Source: an uncultured Leifsonia sp. (GTDB taxonomy: Bacteria; Actinomycetota; Actinomycetes; Actinomycetales; Microbacteriaceae). Taken from it: a stretch of 64,000 bases of DNA. The position numbers were made by a program, and so were the translations under genes. Numbering within the stretch: position 1 is the first letter of the stretch; each line of letters starts with the position of its first letter. Below, in pieces: positions 47,414 to 56,001 of this stretch. The DNA lies in NCBI RefSeq assembly GCF_945957465.1, contig NZ_CAMFLC010000022.1, positions 1 to 64,000 on the forward strand, read 5' to 3'. Under the pieces are notes generated by a model, which saw only the letters and a list, made by a program, of their open reading frames with translations, made no database searches and had not been told where the DNA came from.

Positions 47414-48436
47414 TCAGGCGGACATCCTCCAGACGATGGAGGTGTCGAGGATCGTGCCCCCGGTCTCGATCTCGGCGCGTGCGATCTGGTCGAGCACGAG
47501 TCGCGCGGCCGCCTCGCCGAGCCCGGCGGCTGGCTGGTGAACCGTCGACAGCGCCGGCTGGCAGCGGAGCGCCCACGCGCTGTCGTCGAAGCCGACCACC
47601 CCGACATCGGCGGGAACCGCGCGGCCGGCGTCGCGCAGGACGTCGAGCGCCCCCGCGGCGATCGCATCGGAGGCGGCGAAGACTCCCTCGATGTCGGGGG
47701 CGCGCTCGAGCAGCTGCCGCATGCCCTCGATCCCGGCGCTGTGGCTGTAGAGCGGGAACTCGACGACGAGCTCGGGATCGAAGAGGTCGCCCGTCGCCTC
47801 GCGGAATCCGGCGAGGCGGTCGCGCCCGGAGTCGCGGTCGAGCGCGCTGGCGATCATCCCGACTCTGCGTCGCCCGGTCGCGAGCAGCCGCTCGGTGATG
47901 GCCCGAGCGGCCGCGACGTTATCGATCCCCACGTAGGCGATGCCCTCGATGCCCGGTGGGTGGCCGACGAAGGCCGCCGGGATCCCGATGGCGGCCACGG
48001 CCCGGCCGATGGGGTCCTGGACGCGCGCGGAGATGATGATGACTCCGTCGACGAAGCCGCCCTTGAGGTACTCCGCCACCCGGTCGCTGTCCCGGGGCGA
48101 GTCGATGATGAGCGTCACGAGCTGGTAGTCGGCCTGCGAGAGGACGGAATTGGTGCCGAGGAGGATGGCGCCGATGTTGGGATCTTCGAGGAACAGCGAG
48201 TGCGGTTCGTGCACCACGAGGGCGATGGCCCCTGACCGCTTGGTCTTGAGGTTGCGGGCAGCCGTGTTCGGCACGTAGCCGACCTGGACGATGGCCGATT
48301 CGACGGCGGCCCGCGCCTCGGGCGAGACGTACGGCTCGCCGTTGATCACGCGCGAGACGGTGCCGCGGGACAGCCCGGCGGCGGCGGCGACATCGTGGAT
48401 CGTCGCTGCGCGCGGCCGGGCTGTCTCTGAACTCAT
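47414..48436 (-). CDS. LacI-family transcriptional regulator
   Basis: 340 residues. N-terminal LacI helix-turn-helix and hinge (TIHDVAAAAGLSRGTVSRVI, about 12-31; YVPNTAARNLKTKRSG after it), then a periplasmic-binding-like effector domain (GVFAASDAIAAGALDVL, about 232; VGVVGFDDSAWA, about 257). It is divergent from the GH42-ABC-GH36 operon and is very likely its repressor. Two LacI-type operators lie in the shared promoter region. ATG at 48436; a GTG two codons earlier is possible. Confidence 0.93.
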   Translation of the reverse strand: MSSETARPRAATIHDVAAAAGLSRGTVSRVINGEPYVSPEARAAVESAIVQVGYVPNTAARNLKTKRSGAIALVVHEPHSLFLEDPNIGAILLGTNSVLSQADYQLVTLIIDSPRDSDRVAEYLKGGFVDGVIIISARVQDPIGRAVAAIGIPAAFVGHPPGIEGIAYVGIDNVAAARAITERLLATGRRRVGMIASALDRDSGRDRLAGFREATGDLFDPELVVEFPLYSHSAGIEGMRQLLERAPDIEGVFAASDAIAAGALDVLRDAGRAVPADVGVVGFDDSAWALRCQPALSTVHQPAAGLGEAAARLVLDQIARAEIETGGTILDTSIVWRMSA

Positions 48437-48450
48437 ACGCACACCTTAGC

Positions 48451-48480
48451 TTGACAGCGGATTCATGCGGGGCTTAGTCT
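48451..48480 (+). promoter_or_regulatory. promoter of the galactoside operon
   Basis: TTGACA at 48451-48456 and TAGTCT at 48475-48480, spacer 18. The first LacI-type operator starts at the last base of the -10 box. Confidence 0.5.
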
Positions 48481-48493
48481 GTGCACGTTCCCA
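48480..48493. promoter_or_regulatory. LacI-type operator 1
   Basis: TGTGCACGTTCCCA, a near-palindrome centred on CG. It overlaps the end of the -10 region and the expected transcription start. Confidence 0.6.
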
Positions 48494-48525
48494 GATCGTC
48501 TCGATTCGTTCAGTTGCGGAGGGTC

Positions 48526-48539
48526 TGGGAACGTTCACA
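48526..48539. promoter_or_regulatory. LacI-type operator 2
   Basis: TGGGAACGTTCACA, one base from the perfect palindrome TGGGAACGTTCCCA. It is inverted relative to operator 1, with centres 46 bases apart, a little over four DNA turns. Confidence 0.65.
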
Positions 48540-48561
48540 GAAGTATGACGAGGAGGTCAGC

Positions 48562-50598
48562 GTGTCGTCCATCAGCACGGTCGAGTCCGCCCTGGCGGCG
48601 CTGACGACGGCGCCCGAGGCGGGAGCGCGGCTCGCGTTCGGCTGCGACTACAACCCGGAGCAGTGGGACGCCGCGGTCTGGGCGGAGGACATCCGTCTGA
48701 TGCGCGAAGCCGGCGTGACCCTGGTGGCGATCAACGTCTTCGGGTGGGCCCGGATCCAGCCCGGCCCCGACACCTTCGACTTCTCCGATCTCGACACGAT
48801 CATCGCGATGCTCCACGCCGCAGGCATCGGCGTGAACCTGGGAACGGGCACGGCCTCCCCGCCGCCTTGGCTGAGCACCCTCCACCCCGAGATCCTTCCC
48901 GTCGACGCCGACGGTGTGCGCGCGTGGCCCGGAGGCCGCCAGGCGTACTGCCCGAGCTCACCTGTCTTCCGCGCGGCGGCGGAGCGGCTCGCAACTGAGG
49001 TCGCGACGCGGTACGGGTCGCACCCTGCCGTGCGGCTCTGGCACGTCTCGAACGAACTGGGCTGCCACAACGCGCACTGCTACTGCGACGTCTCGGCCGC
49101 CGCCTTCCGGGACTGGCTGCGGGCCAAGTACGAAACGGTCGACGCGGTCAACCGGGCGTGGGGGACCGCCTTCTGGAGTCAGCGCTACGGCGCGTGGGAG
49201 GAGATCCTGCCTCCGCGCCGTACCCTCTCTGCGGGCAACCCGGCGCAGGCGCTCGACTTCGCCCGGTTCAGCTCGGACGAAGTGCTGGAGTGCTACCGCG
49301 TCGAGGAGCGCGTGCTGCGCCGCCTGAGCGACGTGCCGGTGACGACCAACTTCATGGTCACGGCCCACATCCGCACGCAGGACTACTGGACGTGGGCGCC
49401 GCACATGGACCTGATCGCCAACGACCACTACCTCGATCACCGCCTGCCCGACCCGCACCAGGAGCTGTCGTTCGCGGCCGACGCGACGCGCGGACTCGCG
49501 GACGGGGCTCCCTGGCTGCTGATGGAACAGGCCACAGGGGCAGTCAACTGGCAGCCGCGCAATATCGCCAAGGTGCCGGGGGAGCTGCTGCGCAACAGCC
49601 TCGCCCACGTGGCGCGGGGCGCCGACGGGATCTGCTTCTTCCAGTGGCGCGCTTCCGCGCAGGGCACGGAGAAGTTCCATTCCGCCCTCCTCCCGCACGC
49701 CGGCACCGACAGCACCACCTGGCGCGAGGTCCTCGATCTCAGCCGCACTCTCGGATCGCTGCGCGAACTGGTCGGGAGCCGCGTGATCGCCGAGGTCGCA
49801 CTGGTCTTCAGCTGGGAGGCGTGGTGGGCCACCGACCTCGACTCGCATCCGTCGCAGGAGGTGCGCTACCTCGAGCAGGTCCACGCGATCTACCGCGCGC
49901 TGTGGGAGGCGGGCATCACGGTCGACGTCGTCCGTCCCGGCGCCGACCTGTCGGGTTACCGAGTGGCGGTCGTGCCCTCGCTCTACCTGGTCAGGGACGC
50001 GGAGGCGCAGGTCATCACCGACTTCGTCGCGGCAGGCGGAACCGCTGTCGTCACCTACTTCTCCGGGATCGTCGACGAGGACGACCGCGTCCGGCTCGGC
50101 GGGTACCCGGGAGCGTTCACCGACCTCCTGGGACTGCGGATCGACGAGTTCCTCCCGCTGGCGACCGATGCCGCGGTCGTCCTCGACGACGGCGCGACGG
50201 CCTCGGTGTGGAGCGAGCGGATCCAGCCCCGCGGCGCCGAGGTGATCGCCTCCTTCCGGAACGGTCCGCTGCCCGGTTCTCCCGCGATCACCCGGAACGC
50301 CTTCGGCAGCGGCGTCGCCTGGTACGTCGGGACCACCCTCGAGAAGCCGAAGCTGAGCGCGTTGCTCCGCAGGGCGGCGGCGGAGGCCGGTGTCGAACCC
50401 CCGACCGGGCACGCGCCGGGGATCGAGACGGTGCTCCGTCGGGGCGCCGACGCCGACTACCGCTTCTTCATCAACCACACCGACGATCCGCAGTTCGTCG
50501 CGGCCGCCGGGCTCGAGCTGGTGACCGGTGTCGCTGTGGACGGTATGGAACTGCCTGCGGGCGCGGTCCGCGTCCTGAAGACAGCGCTGGGAGAGTGA
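48562..50598 (+). CDS. beta-galactosidase, GH42
   Basis: 678 residues, full GH42 length. AFGCDYNPEQW marks the start of the barrel (about 26). The acid/base Glu is in HVSNELGCHNAHCYC (about E166) and the nucleophile Glu is in LLMEQATGAVNWQ (about E322). The His/Cys-rich segment after the acid/base is the GH42 zinc region. A trimerisation domain and a C-terminal beta domain follow. No signal peptide, so it cleaves imported beta-galactosides. The GTG at 48562 has GAGGAGG upstream. It is the first gene of a five-gene LacI-controlled operon. Confidence 0.95.
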   Translation: MSSISTVESALAALTTAPEAGARLAFGCDYNPEQWDAAVWAEDIRLMREAGVTLVAINVFGWARIQPGPDTFDFSDLDTIIAMLHAAGIGVNLGTGTASPPPWLSTLHPEILPVDADGVRAWPGGRQAYCPSSPVFRAAAERLATEVATRYGSHPAVRLWHVSNELGCHNAHCYCDVSAAAFRDWLRAKYETVDAVNRAWGTAFWSQRYGAWEEILPPRRTLSAGNPAQALDFARFSSDEVLECYRVEERVLRRLSDVPVTTNFMVTAHIRTQDYWTWAPHMDLIANDHYLDHRLPDPHQELSFAADATRGLADGAPWLLMEQATGAVNWQPRNIAKVPGELLRNSLAHVARGADGICFFQWRASAQGTEKFHSALLPHAGTDSTTWREVLDLSRTLGSLRELVGSRVIAEVALVFSWEAWWATDLDSHPSQEVRYLEQVHAIYRALWEAGITVDVVRPGADLSGYRVAVVPSLYLVRDAEAQVITDFVAAGGTAVVTYFSGIVDEDDRVRLGGYPGAFTDLLGLRIDEFLPLATDAAVVLDDGATASVWSERIQPRGAEVIASFRNGPLPGSPAITRNAFGSGVAWYVGTTLEKPKLSALLRRAAAEAGVEPPTGHAPGIETVLRRGADADYRFFINHTDDPQFVAAAGLELVTGVAVDGMELPAGAVRVLKTALGE

Positions 50599-50608
50599 GG
50601 AAAGACCG

Positions 50609-51547
50609 ATGACGACGACGTCTCCACGCGCGACACGCACCACGCGCGCCGCGGGTCCCGCGAACGGCCGCACGGGCCGGCGCCGGCTGAGCCTCTGGCG
50701 GGCGGTGCTGATCTTCGTCGCACCGTTCGGGGTGCTCTACGCCCTGTTCTACGCGGTGCCGATCGGCTATGCGATCTACCAGTCGCTGCTGACGGTGCAA
50801 CGGCAGGGAACCTTCGGGCCGGCCACGCAGGTCTTCGGCGGCCTCACCCAGTACGTCCAGGTCTTCCAGGACACCGCCTTCTGGACCTCGGTCGGCAGGG
50901 TGCTCGTGTTCGGTGTCGTGCAGGTACCGGTCATGCTGCTGCTCGCTCTGGTCTTCGCGCTCCTGCTGGACTCCCCGCTGTTGCGCGGCAAGAAGTTCTT
51001 CCGGCTCGCGTTCTTCGCGCCCTACGCCGTTCCGGGCGTCATCGCCGCGATCATGTGGGGGTTCCTGTACTCGCCCTCGCTCTCCCCGTTCACCGCACTG
51101 ACCCAGAACGTGAACTTCCTGGGCGCCGACCTGGTGCTCTGGTCGATCGCGAACATCGTGACGTGGGTCTACGTCGGCTACAACATGCTCATCATCTACT
51201 CATCGCTCCTGGCCATTCCGCAGGAGATCTACGAGGCGGCGAAGCTCGACGGCGCGAACAACTGGCAGGTCGCCATCCGGATCAAGATCCCCCTGGTCAT
51301 GCCGGCGATCATCCTCACCGCGGTGTTCTCGATCATCGGCACCCTCCAGCTCCTCGCCGAGCCGCAGACGCTGCGCAGCTTCTCCACCGCGATCAACAGC
51401 ACCTACACACCGAACCTCGCGGTCTACACGACGGCGTCGATCCCGAACTACAGCCTGGCAGCAGCCATGTCGGTCGTCCTGGCCCTGTTCACGTTCGTGC
51501 TCTCGTTCGTGTTCCTCAAGCTCACCCAACGGAGGGCGTTCGCATGA
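50609..51547 (+). CDS. sugar ABC transporter permease (MalF-like)
   Basis: 312 residues, six membrane segments after a basic N-terminus of about 30 residues (first VLIFVAPFGVLYALFYAVPI). EAA loop: IYEAAKLDGANNWQVAIRIK (about 209-228). It starts 10 bases after the GH42 stop and overlaps the next permease by 4 bases. CUT1-type; expected substrate a galactoside. Confidence 0.92.
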   Translation: MTTTSPRATRTTRAAGPANGRTGRRRLSLWRAVLIFVAPFGVLYALFYAVPIGYAIYQSLLTVQRQGTFGPATQVFGGLTQYVQVFQDTAFWTSVGRVLVFGVVQVPVMLLLALVFALLLDSPLLRGKKFFRLAFFAPYAVPGVIAAIMWGFLYSPSLSPFTALTQNVNFLGADLVLWSIANIVTWVYVGYNMLIIYSSLLAIPQEIYEAAKLDGANNWQVAIRIKIPLVMPAIILTAVFSIIGTLQLLAEPQTLRSFSTAINSTYTPNLAVYTTASIPNYSLAAAMSVVLALFTFVLSFVFLKLTQRRAFA

Positions 51548-52455
51548 CCACCATCACCGCCGCGACCCGGCGCATCAAGCGCGGCGACGCCGCTCCGCGC
51601 GGAGCCGGCCGCGAGAGCATCGTCTCGCGCACAGGCGCCATGCTGGTCATGGCCGTCTTCACCTTCTACTTCCTGATCCCGGTGTGGTGGCTCCTGGTGT
51701 CCTCCACCAAGACCCGCGCCGAATTCACCACCACCGCCGCGCTGTGGTTCACGCCGAACGGCTTCTCCACTTTTGTGGCCAACCTCGGCACCCTGTTCAC
51801 GTACGACTCCGGCGTCTACGTGCACTGGCTGATCAACAGCGTCCTCTACGCGGGCGTCGGCGCCTTCCTGGGCACGCTGATCGCGGGCATGTGCGGCTAC
51901 GCGCTGGCCAAGTACCGGTTCCGCGGCCGGGAGGTGCTGTTCAACACCGTCCTCGCCGGGGTGCTCGTCCCGGCGACAGCCCTCGCGCTCCCGCTGTTCC
52001 TGATCTTCTCCCAGGTGCAGCTCACGAACACCTACTGGTCGGTGTTCCTGCCCAGCATCGTCAGCCCCTTCGGCGTCTACCTGGCGCGGATCTTCGCGGC
52101 TTCGAGCGTTCCCGACGAACTGCTCGAAGCGGCCCGCCTCGACGGCTCCGGCGAGGTGCGCACCTTCTTCACCGTGTCCGTGCGGCTGATGTCGCCCGCG
52201 CTGGTGACCATGTTCCTGTTCCAGTTCGTCGCGATCTGGAACAACTTCTTCCTGCCGCTGATCATGCTGCGGGATCAGGCCCTGTTCCCGGTGACCCTCG
52301 GTCTCTACGCCTGGAACAGTGCGATCGGCCAGGCACCCGAACTGCGATCACTGGTGATCGTCGGTGCCTTCGTCTCGATCGTCCCCCTCGTCATCGCCTT
52401 CCTGAGCCTCCAGCGGTTCTGGTCCGGCGGCCTGGCGGCGGGCAGCGTCAAGTAA
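51544..52455 (+). CDS. sugar ABC transporter permease (MalG-like)
   Basis: 303 residues, six membrane segments (first TGAMLVMAVFTFYFLIPVWW). EAA loop: LLEAARLDGSGEVRTFFTVS (about 194-213). Translationally coupled to the upstream permease (ATGA). Ends with FWSGGLAAGSVK, the usual MalG-type tail. Works with the binding protein that follows; no ATPase gene here. Confidence 0.92.
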   Translation: MTTITAATRRIKRGDAAPRGAGRESIVSRTGAMLVMAVFTFYFLIPVWWLLVSSTKTRAEFTTTAALWFTPNGFSTFVANLGTLFTYDSGVYVHWLINSVLYAGVGAFLGTLIAGMCGYALAKYRFRGREVLFNTVLAGVLVPATALALPLFLIFSQVQLTNTYWSVFLPSIVSPFGVYLARIFAASSVPDELLEAARLDGSGEVRTFFTVSVRLMSPALVTMFLFQFVAIWNNFFLPLIMLRDQALFPVTLGLYAWNSAIGQAPELRSLVIVGAFVSIVPLVIAFLSLQRFWSGGLAAGSVK

Positions 52456-52489
52456 CCCCACACATTCCCCTCCAACGAAGGACACAAGA

Positions 52490-53824
52490 ATGAAGCAACG
52501 ATCCAGGATCGTCGTGGCTGCCGTCGTCGCAGCCGCCGCGCTCGCCCTGACCGCCTGCAGCGGCCAGTCTTCGAGCAGCAGCACGAGCGCTGCCTCCGCC
52601 GGCTGCAAGCCGTCCTCCGGCAAGGTCGACCTGACCTTCACCACCTGGGTTCCCGGCATGGACAAGGTCGTCGACCTGTGGAACAGCAGGAACCCGGACA
52701 TCCAGGTCAAGTTCCAGACCGGCCCCTCGGGAAACAGCGGCACGTATCAGAACTTCTTCAACCAGATCAAGGCGGGCAATGCGCCCGACCTCGGCCAGGT
52801 CGAGTACGACGCGCTCCCGAACTTCCGCGTTCAGGACGGCCTCGTCAACATCGCCGACTGCAAGCCGGTGGCCGACGCCAAGAACGACTTCGTCGACTGG
52901 ACCTGGAACCAGGTCACCTTCGGCGAGAAGAACGCGGTCTACGCGATCCCGCAGGACACCGGCCCGATCGCCCTGTTCTACCGCAAGGACCTGTTCCAGG
53001 CGGCGGGCATCCCAGTGCCGACGACCTGGGACGAGTACGCCAAGGACGCGGCGCTGATCAAGGCGAAGGGCGCCTACATCACCAACTTCCCGAAGACCGA
53101 CGTCAACTGGTTCGCGGGCATGGTGTGGCAGGCCGGCGGCCAGTGGTTCAAGAACGACGGCAACCAGTGGACGGTGAACCTCACCGACGACAAGTCCACG
53201 CAGGTCGCCGACTACTGGCAGAAGCTGATCGACGCCGGCGAGGTGTCGAAGCTCGCGTCGTTCTCGGACGACTGGAACAAGTCGTTCGACGACGGCCAGC
53301 AGTGGACCTGGGTCTCCGCGGTCTGGGGCGCCTCCACGCTCGAGACTGGCGCGCCGAACACGGCGGGCAAGTGGGCGGTCGCGCCGATGCCGCAGTGGTC
53401 GGCCGGCGACACCAAGGCCGGCGACTGGGGCGGTTCGTCCACGGCTGTGCTCAAGGGCTCGAAGCACCCCTACGAAGCGGCCAAGTTCGCGATGTGGCTG
53501 AACACGGATCCCGAGGCTCTCGCACTGGAGAACAAGCTCGGCGGCCTCTACCCGGCGGCGAAAGCCGGCGCCGACCTCCCCGCCTTCTCCTCCGGCCAGG
53601 CCTTCTACGGCGGACAGAAGATCTACGACGTGTTCAAGCAGGCGTCCGGCCAGGTCGACCCCAACTTCACCTGGGGCCCGACCATGACCCAGACCTACAC
53701 GGACGTGTCCGACGGTTTCGGTGCAGCGCTGAGCGGCAGCGGCACGCTGCTCGATGCTCTGAAGACCGGGCAGCAGAAGACGATCGACGCGCTCAAGGCG
53801 CAGTCGATCCCCGTGAAGGGATAA
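52490..53824 (+). CDS. sugar ABC transporter solute-binding lipoprotein
   Basis: 444 residues. Lipobox ALTACS with the acylated Cys at about 23, then a Ser-rich spacer and a two-lobed family-1 binding protein (LTFTTWVPGMDKVVDLW at about 48; PQDTGPIALFYRKDLF at about 155). In the galactoside operon it should bind a beta- or alpha-galactosyl oligosaccharide. AAGGA lies upstream of the ATG. Confidence 0.93.
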   Translation: MKQRSRIVVAAVVAAAALALTACSGQSSSSSTSAASAGCKPSSGKVDLTFTTWVPGMDKVVDLWNSRNPDIQVKFQTGPSGNSGTYQNFFNQIKAGNAPDLGQVEYDALPNFRVQDGLVNIADCKPVADAKNDFVDWTWNQVTFGEKNAVYAIPQDTGPIALFYRKDLFQAAGIPVPTTWDEYAKDAALIKAKGAYITNFPKTDVNWFAGMVWQAGGQWFKNDGNQWTVNLTDDKSTQVADYWQKLIDAGEVSKLASFSDDWNKSFDDGQQWTWVSAVWGASTLETGAPNTAGKWAVAPMPQWSAGDTKAGDWGGSSTAVLKGSKHPYEAAKFAMWLNTDPEALALENKLGGLYPAAKAGADLPAFSSGQAFYGGQKIYDVFKQASGQVDPNFTWGPTMTQTYTDVSDGFGAALSGSGTLLDALKTGQQKTIDALKAQSIPVKG

Positions 53825-53838
53825 CCGCTATCAGCCGC

Positions 53839-55932
53839 GTGTTCCGGCTGCGCGCCGCGGGCGTCGAGGTCCTCCTCGACGCCCGCGGTTCCGCTCTGCC
53901 GCGCATCCTGCACTGGGGGGCCGACCTCGGCGCTGTCGCCGATGTCGAAGCGCTCGCCGACACCCTCGTCCCGGCCGTGCCGCCGAGCTCCATCGACCTC
54001 CCGTTGCAGCCGACGCTCGTGCCGGTGCGCGCGGACGGCTGGACCGGCCGCCCCGGCGTCGCGGGGTCGGACAGCCACGGGACCGCCACGCCCGCCTTCC
54101 GACACAGTGCGGTCGAGGAGCTCGACGATGCGGCGCTCACGGTGCATGCCGTGGACGACCGGCTCGGCTTGCGGATCGCGGTCGACCTCCGCGTCGATCC
54201 CGCGGGCGTGGTGCAGGCGGCGATGACCCTCCGCAACGAAGGCGACTCGGTCTGGGAGCTCGGGGCCCTCGCGGTCAGCCTCCCTGTGCCGGCGCACGCG
54301 ACCGAGGTGCTGGACACCGGAGGTCGCTGGGCGGGGGAGCGGCAGCCGCAGCGGCGAGCTCTCGACCAGGGCGCGTGGGTGCGGCAGGGGCGCCATGGTC
54401 GCACCGGACACGACGCTCCGATCGTGCTGGCAGCAGGGACCCCGGGGTTCGGGTTCCGGGACGGCGACGTCTGGGCCGTCCACCTCGGGTTCAGCGGCGA
54501 CTCGGACGTCTCCGCCGAAGCGACCTCCACCGGGCATCGGATGCTCCAGGCCGGCGAGCTGCTGCAGCCGGGCGAGGTGCGTCTGGGCCCGGGCGAGTCG
54601 TACACGACGCCGACGGTGTTCGCCGCCCACTCCGCTCACGGACTGGACGGAGTATCGGAGCGCTTCCACGCGGTGGCGCGCGGCTTCGGCCGGAGCGACC
54701 GGGAGCCCTTGGTCGTCCTCAACACGTGGGAGGCCGTCTACTTCGACCACGACCTGGACACCCTGACGCGGCTGGCCGAGCGCGCCGCGAGCGTCGGCGT
54801 CGAGCGGTTCGTGCTCGACGACGGCTGGATGGAGGGGCGGGTCGACGACAAGCGCGCCCTCGGCGACTGGACCGTCGACGGCGAGCGCTGGCCGCGCGGC
54901 CTGGGCCCGATGGCCGAAGCCGTGACCGGGTTGGGAATGGAGTTCGGGCTGTGGATCGAGCCGGAGATGGTGAGCCTCGACTCGCAGCTCGCGCGCCGCC
55001 ATCCCGAGTGGCTGCTCACCGACCGGAACGGCGACCTGCCCATCGCGTGGCGGCACCAGCATGTCCTCGACCTCGACCACCCCGAGGCCCACGCAGAGGT
55101 GCTCGCGCAGCTCGACGAACTGCTGCGGGAGTATCCCATCCGTTTCGTGAAGTGGGATCAGAACCGCGACCAGCTCGCCGGATCGCCGCATCGTCAGGTG
55201 CTGGCGACCTATCGCCTGATGGCGGAGCTGCGTCAGCGCCACCCGGACGTCGTCATCGAGTCCTGCTCCTCCGGCGGCGGTCGCGTCGACTTCGGTGTGC
55301 TGCGGTACGCGGGCCGGGTGTGGGCGAGCGACACCAACGACCCCGTCGACCGCCATCGCATCCAGCGCTGGACGTCCGTCCTCGTGCCGCCCGAGTTGAT
55401 CGGCTCGCATGTGGGCGCACCGGTCGCGCACATCACGCGCCGCCAGACCGCGCTGGAGTCGCGGCTGGCCACGGCCGCTCTCGCCTCCGCCGGGATCGAA
55501 TGGGATCTCGGCGCTGCTTCGGAGGACGACCTCGCCACGATCGCCGAATGGATCCGCTGGTACAAGAATGTGCGCGGTGTCATCGCGACAGGCACAACGG
55601 TTCGGGTCGACTCCGTCGACGGCAACGTCGAGACGATCGGGATCGTCGACACGGGCCGCCGGCGGGCCGTGTTCCAGGCGTTCTGCGTCGACACCGTACG
55701 GACCGCACTGCCGGCCCCGTTCCGGATGGACGGCCTGGATGACGACGCCGGCTACCGGGTCACGGTGCTGCGGTTCGCGACGACCAGGCGCTTCGTCACC
55801 GACGTCCTCCCGCCCTGGCTGAGCGTCCCGCCGACGGTCGGCGGCTCCGTGTTGCGGACAATCGGACTGCCGCTGCCGCCGATGAACATCGGCGACGTGG
55901 TCACCGTCGAACTCGAGGCGATCGCGCCCTAG
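53839..55932 (+). CDS. alpha-galactosidase, GH36 (second copy)
   Basis: 697 residues from the GTG at 53839. Parts as in the first GH36: RILHWGADLG (about 18), VLNTWEAVYFDHD (about 293), nucleophile Asp in FVKWDQNRDQ (about 440), ESCSSGGGRVDFG and the acid/base in VWASDTNDPV (about 497). No signal peptide. The start is uncertain: family similarity begins about three codons before this GTG, directly after the binding-protein stop, where no ATG, GTG or TTG is in frame. GAAGGGA is placed to serve an ATC at 53830 instead. The gene lies 14 bases after the binding-protein stop and ends the operon. Confidence 0.92.
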   Translation: MFRLRAAGVEVLLDARGSALPRILHWGADLGAVADVEALADTLVPAVPPSSIDLPLQPTLVPVRADGWTGRPGVAGSDSHGTATPAFRHSAVEELDDAALTVHAVDDRLGLRIAVDLRVDPAGVVQAAMTLRNEGDSVWELGALAVSLPVPAHATEVLDTGGRWAGERQPQRRALDQGAWVRQGRHGRTGHDAPIVLAAGTPGFGFRDGDVWAVHLGFSGDSDVSAEATSTGHRMLQAGELLQPGEVRLGPGESYTTPTVFAAHSAHGLDGVSERFHAVARGFGRSDREPLVVLNTWEAVYFDHDLDTLTRLAERAASVGVERFVLDDGWMEGRVDDKRALGDWTVDGERWPRGLGPMAEAVTGLGMEFGLWIEPEMVSLDSQLARRHPEWLLTDRNGDLPIAWRHQHVLDLDHPEAHAEVLAQLDELLREYPIRFVKWDQNRDQLAGSPHRQVLATYRLMAELRQRHPDVVIESCSSGGGRVDFGVLRYAGRVWASDTNDPVDRHRIQRWTSVLVPPELIGSHVGAPVAHITRRQTALESRLATAALASAGIEWDLGAASEDDLATIAEWIRWYKNVRGVIATGTTVRVDSVDGNVETIGIVDTGRRRAVFQAFCVDTVRTALPAPFRMDGLDDDAGYRVTVLRFATTRRFVTDVLPPWLSVPPTVGGSVLRTIGLPLPPMNIGDVVTVELEAIAP

Positions 55933-56001
55933 GCCGGATGCCACCCGCTCGCGGGATCGCGTCCGGCAGCGGTACCCCGACGCGCTGTGGGTGGTCGGGC
56001 C

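Noticed and set aside
52678-55932. A 1084-residue frame fusing binding protein and GH36
   Set aside because: The first 380 codons are an off-frame shadow of the binding-protein gene; only the part from about 53830 has GH36 content.
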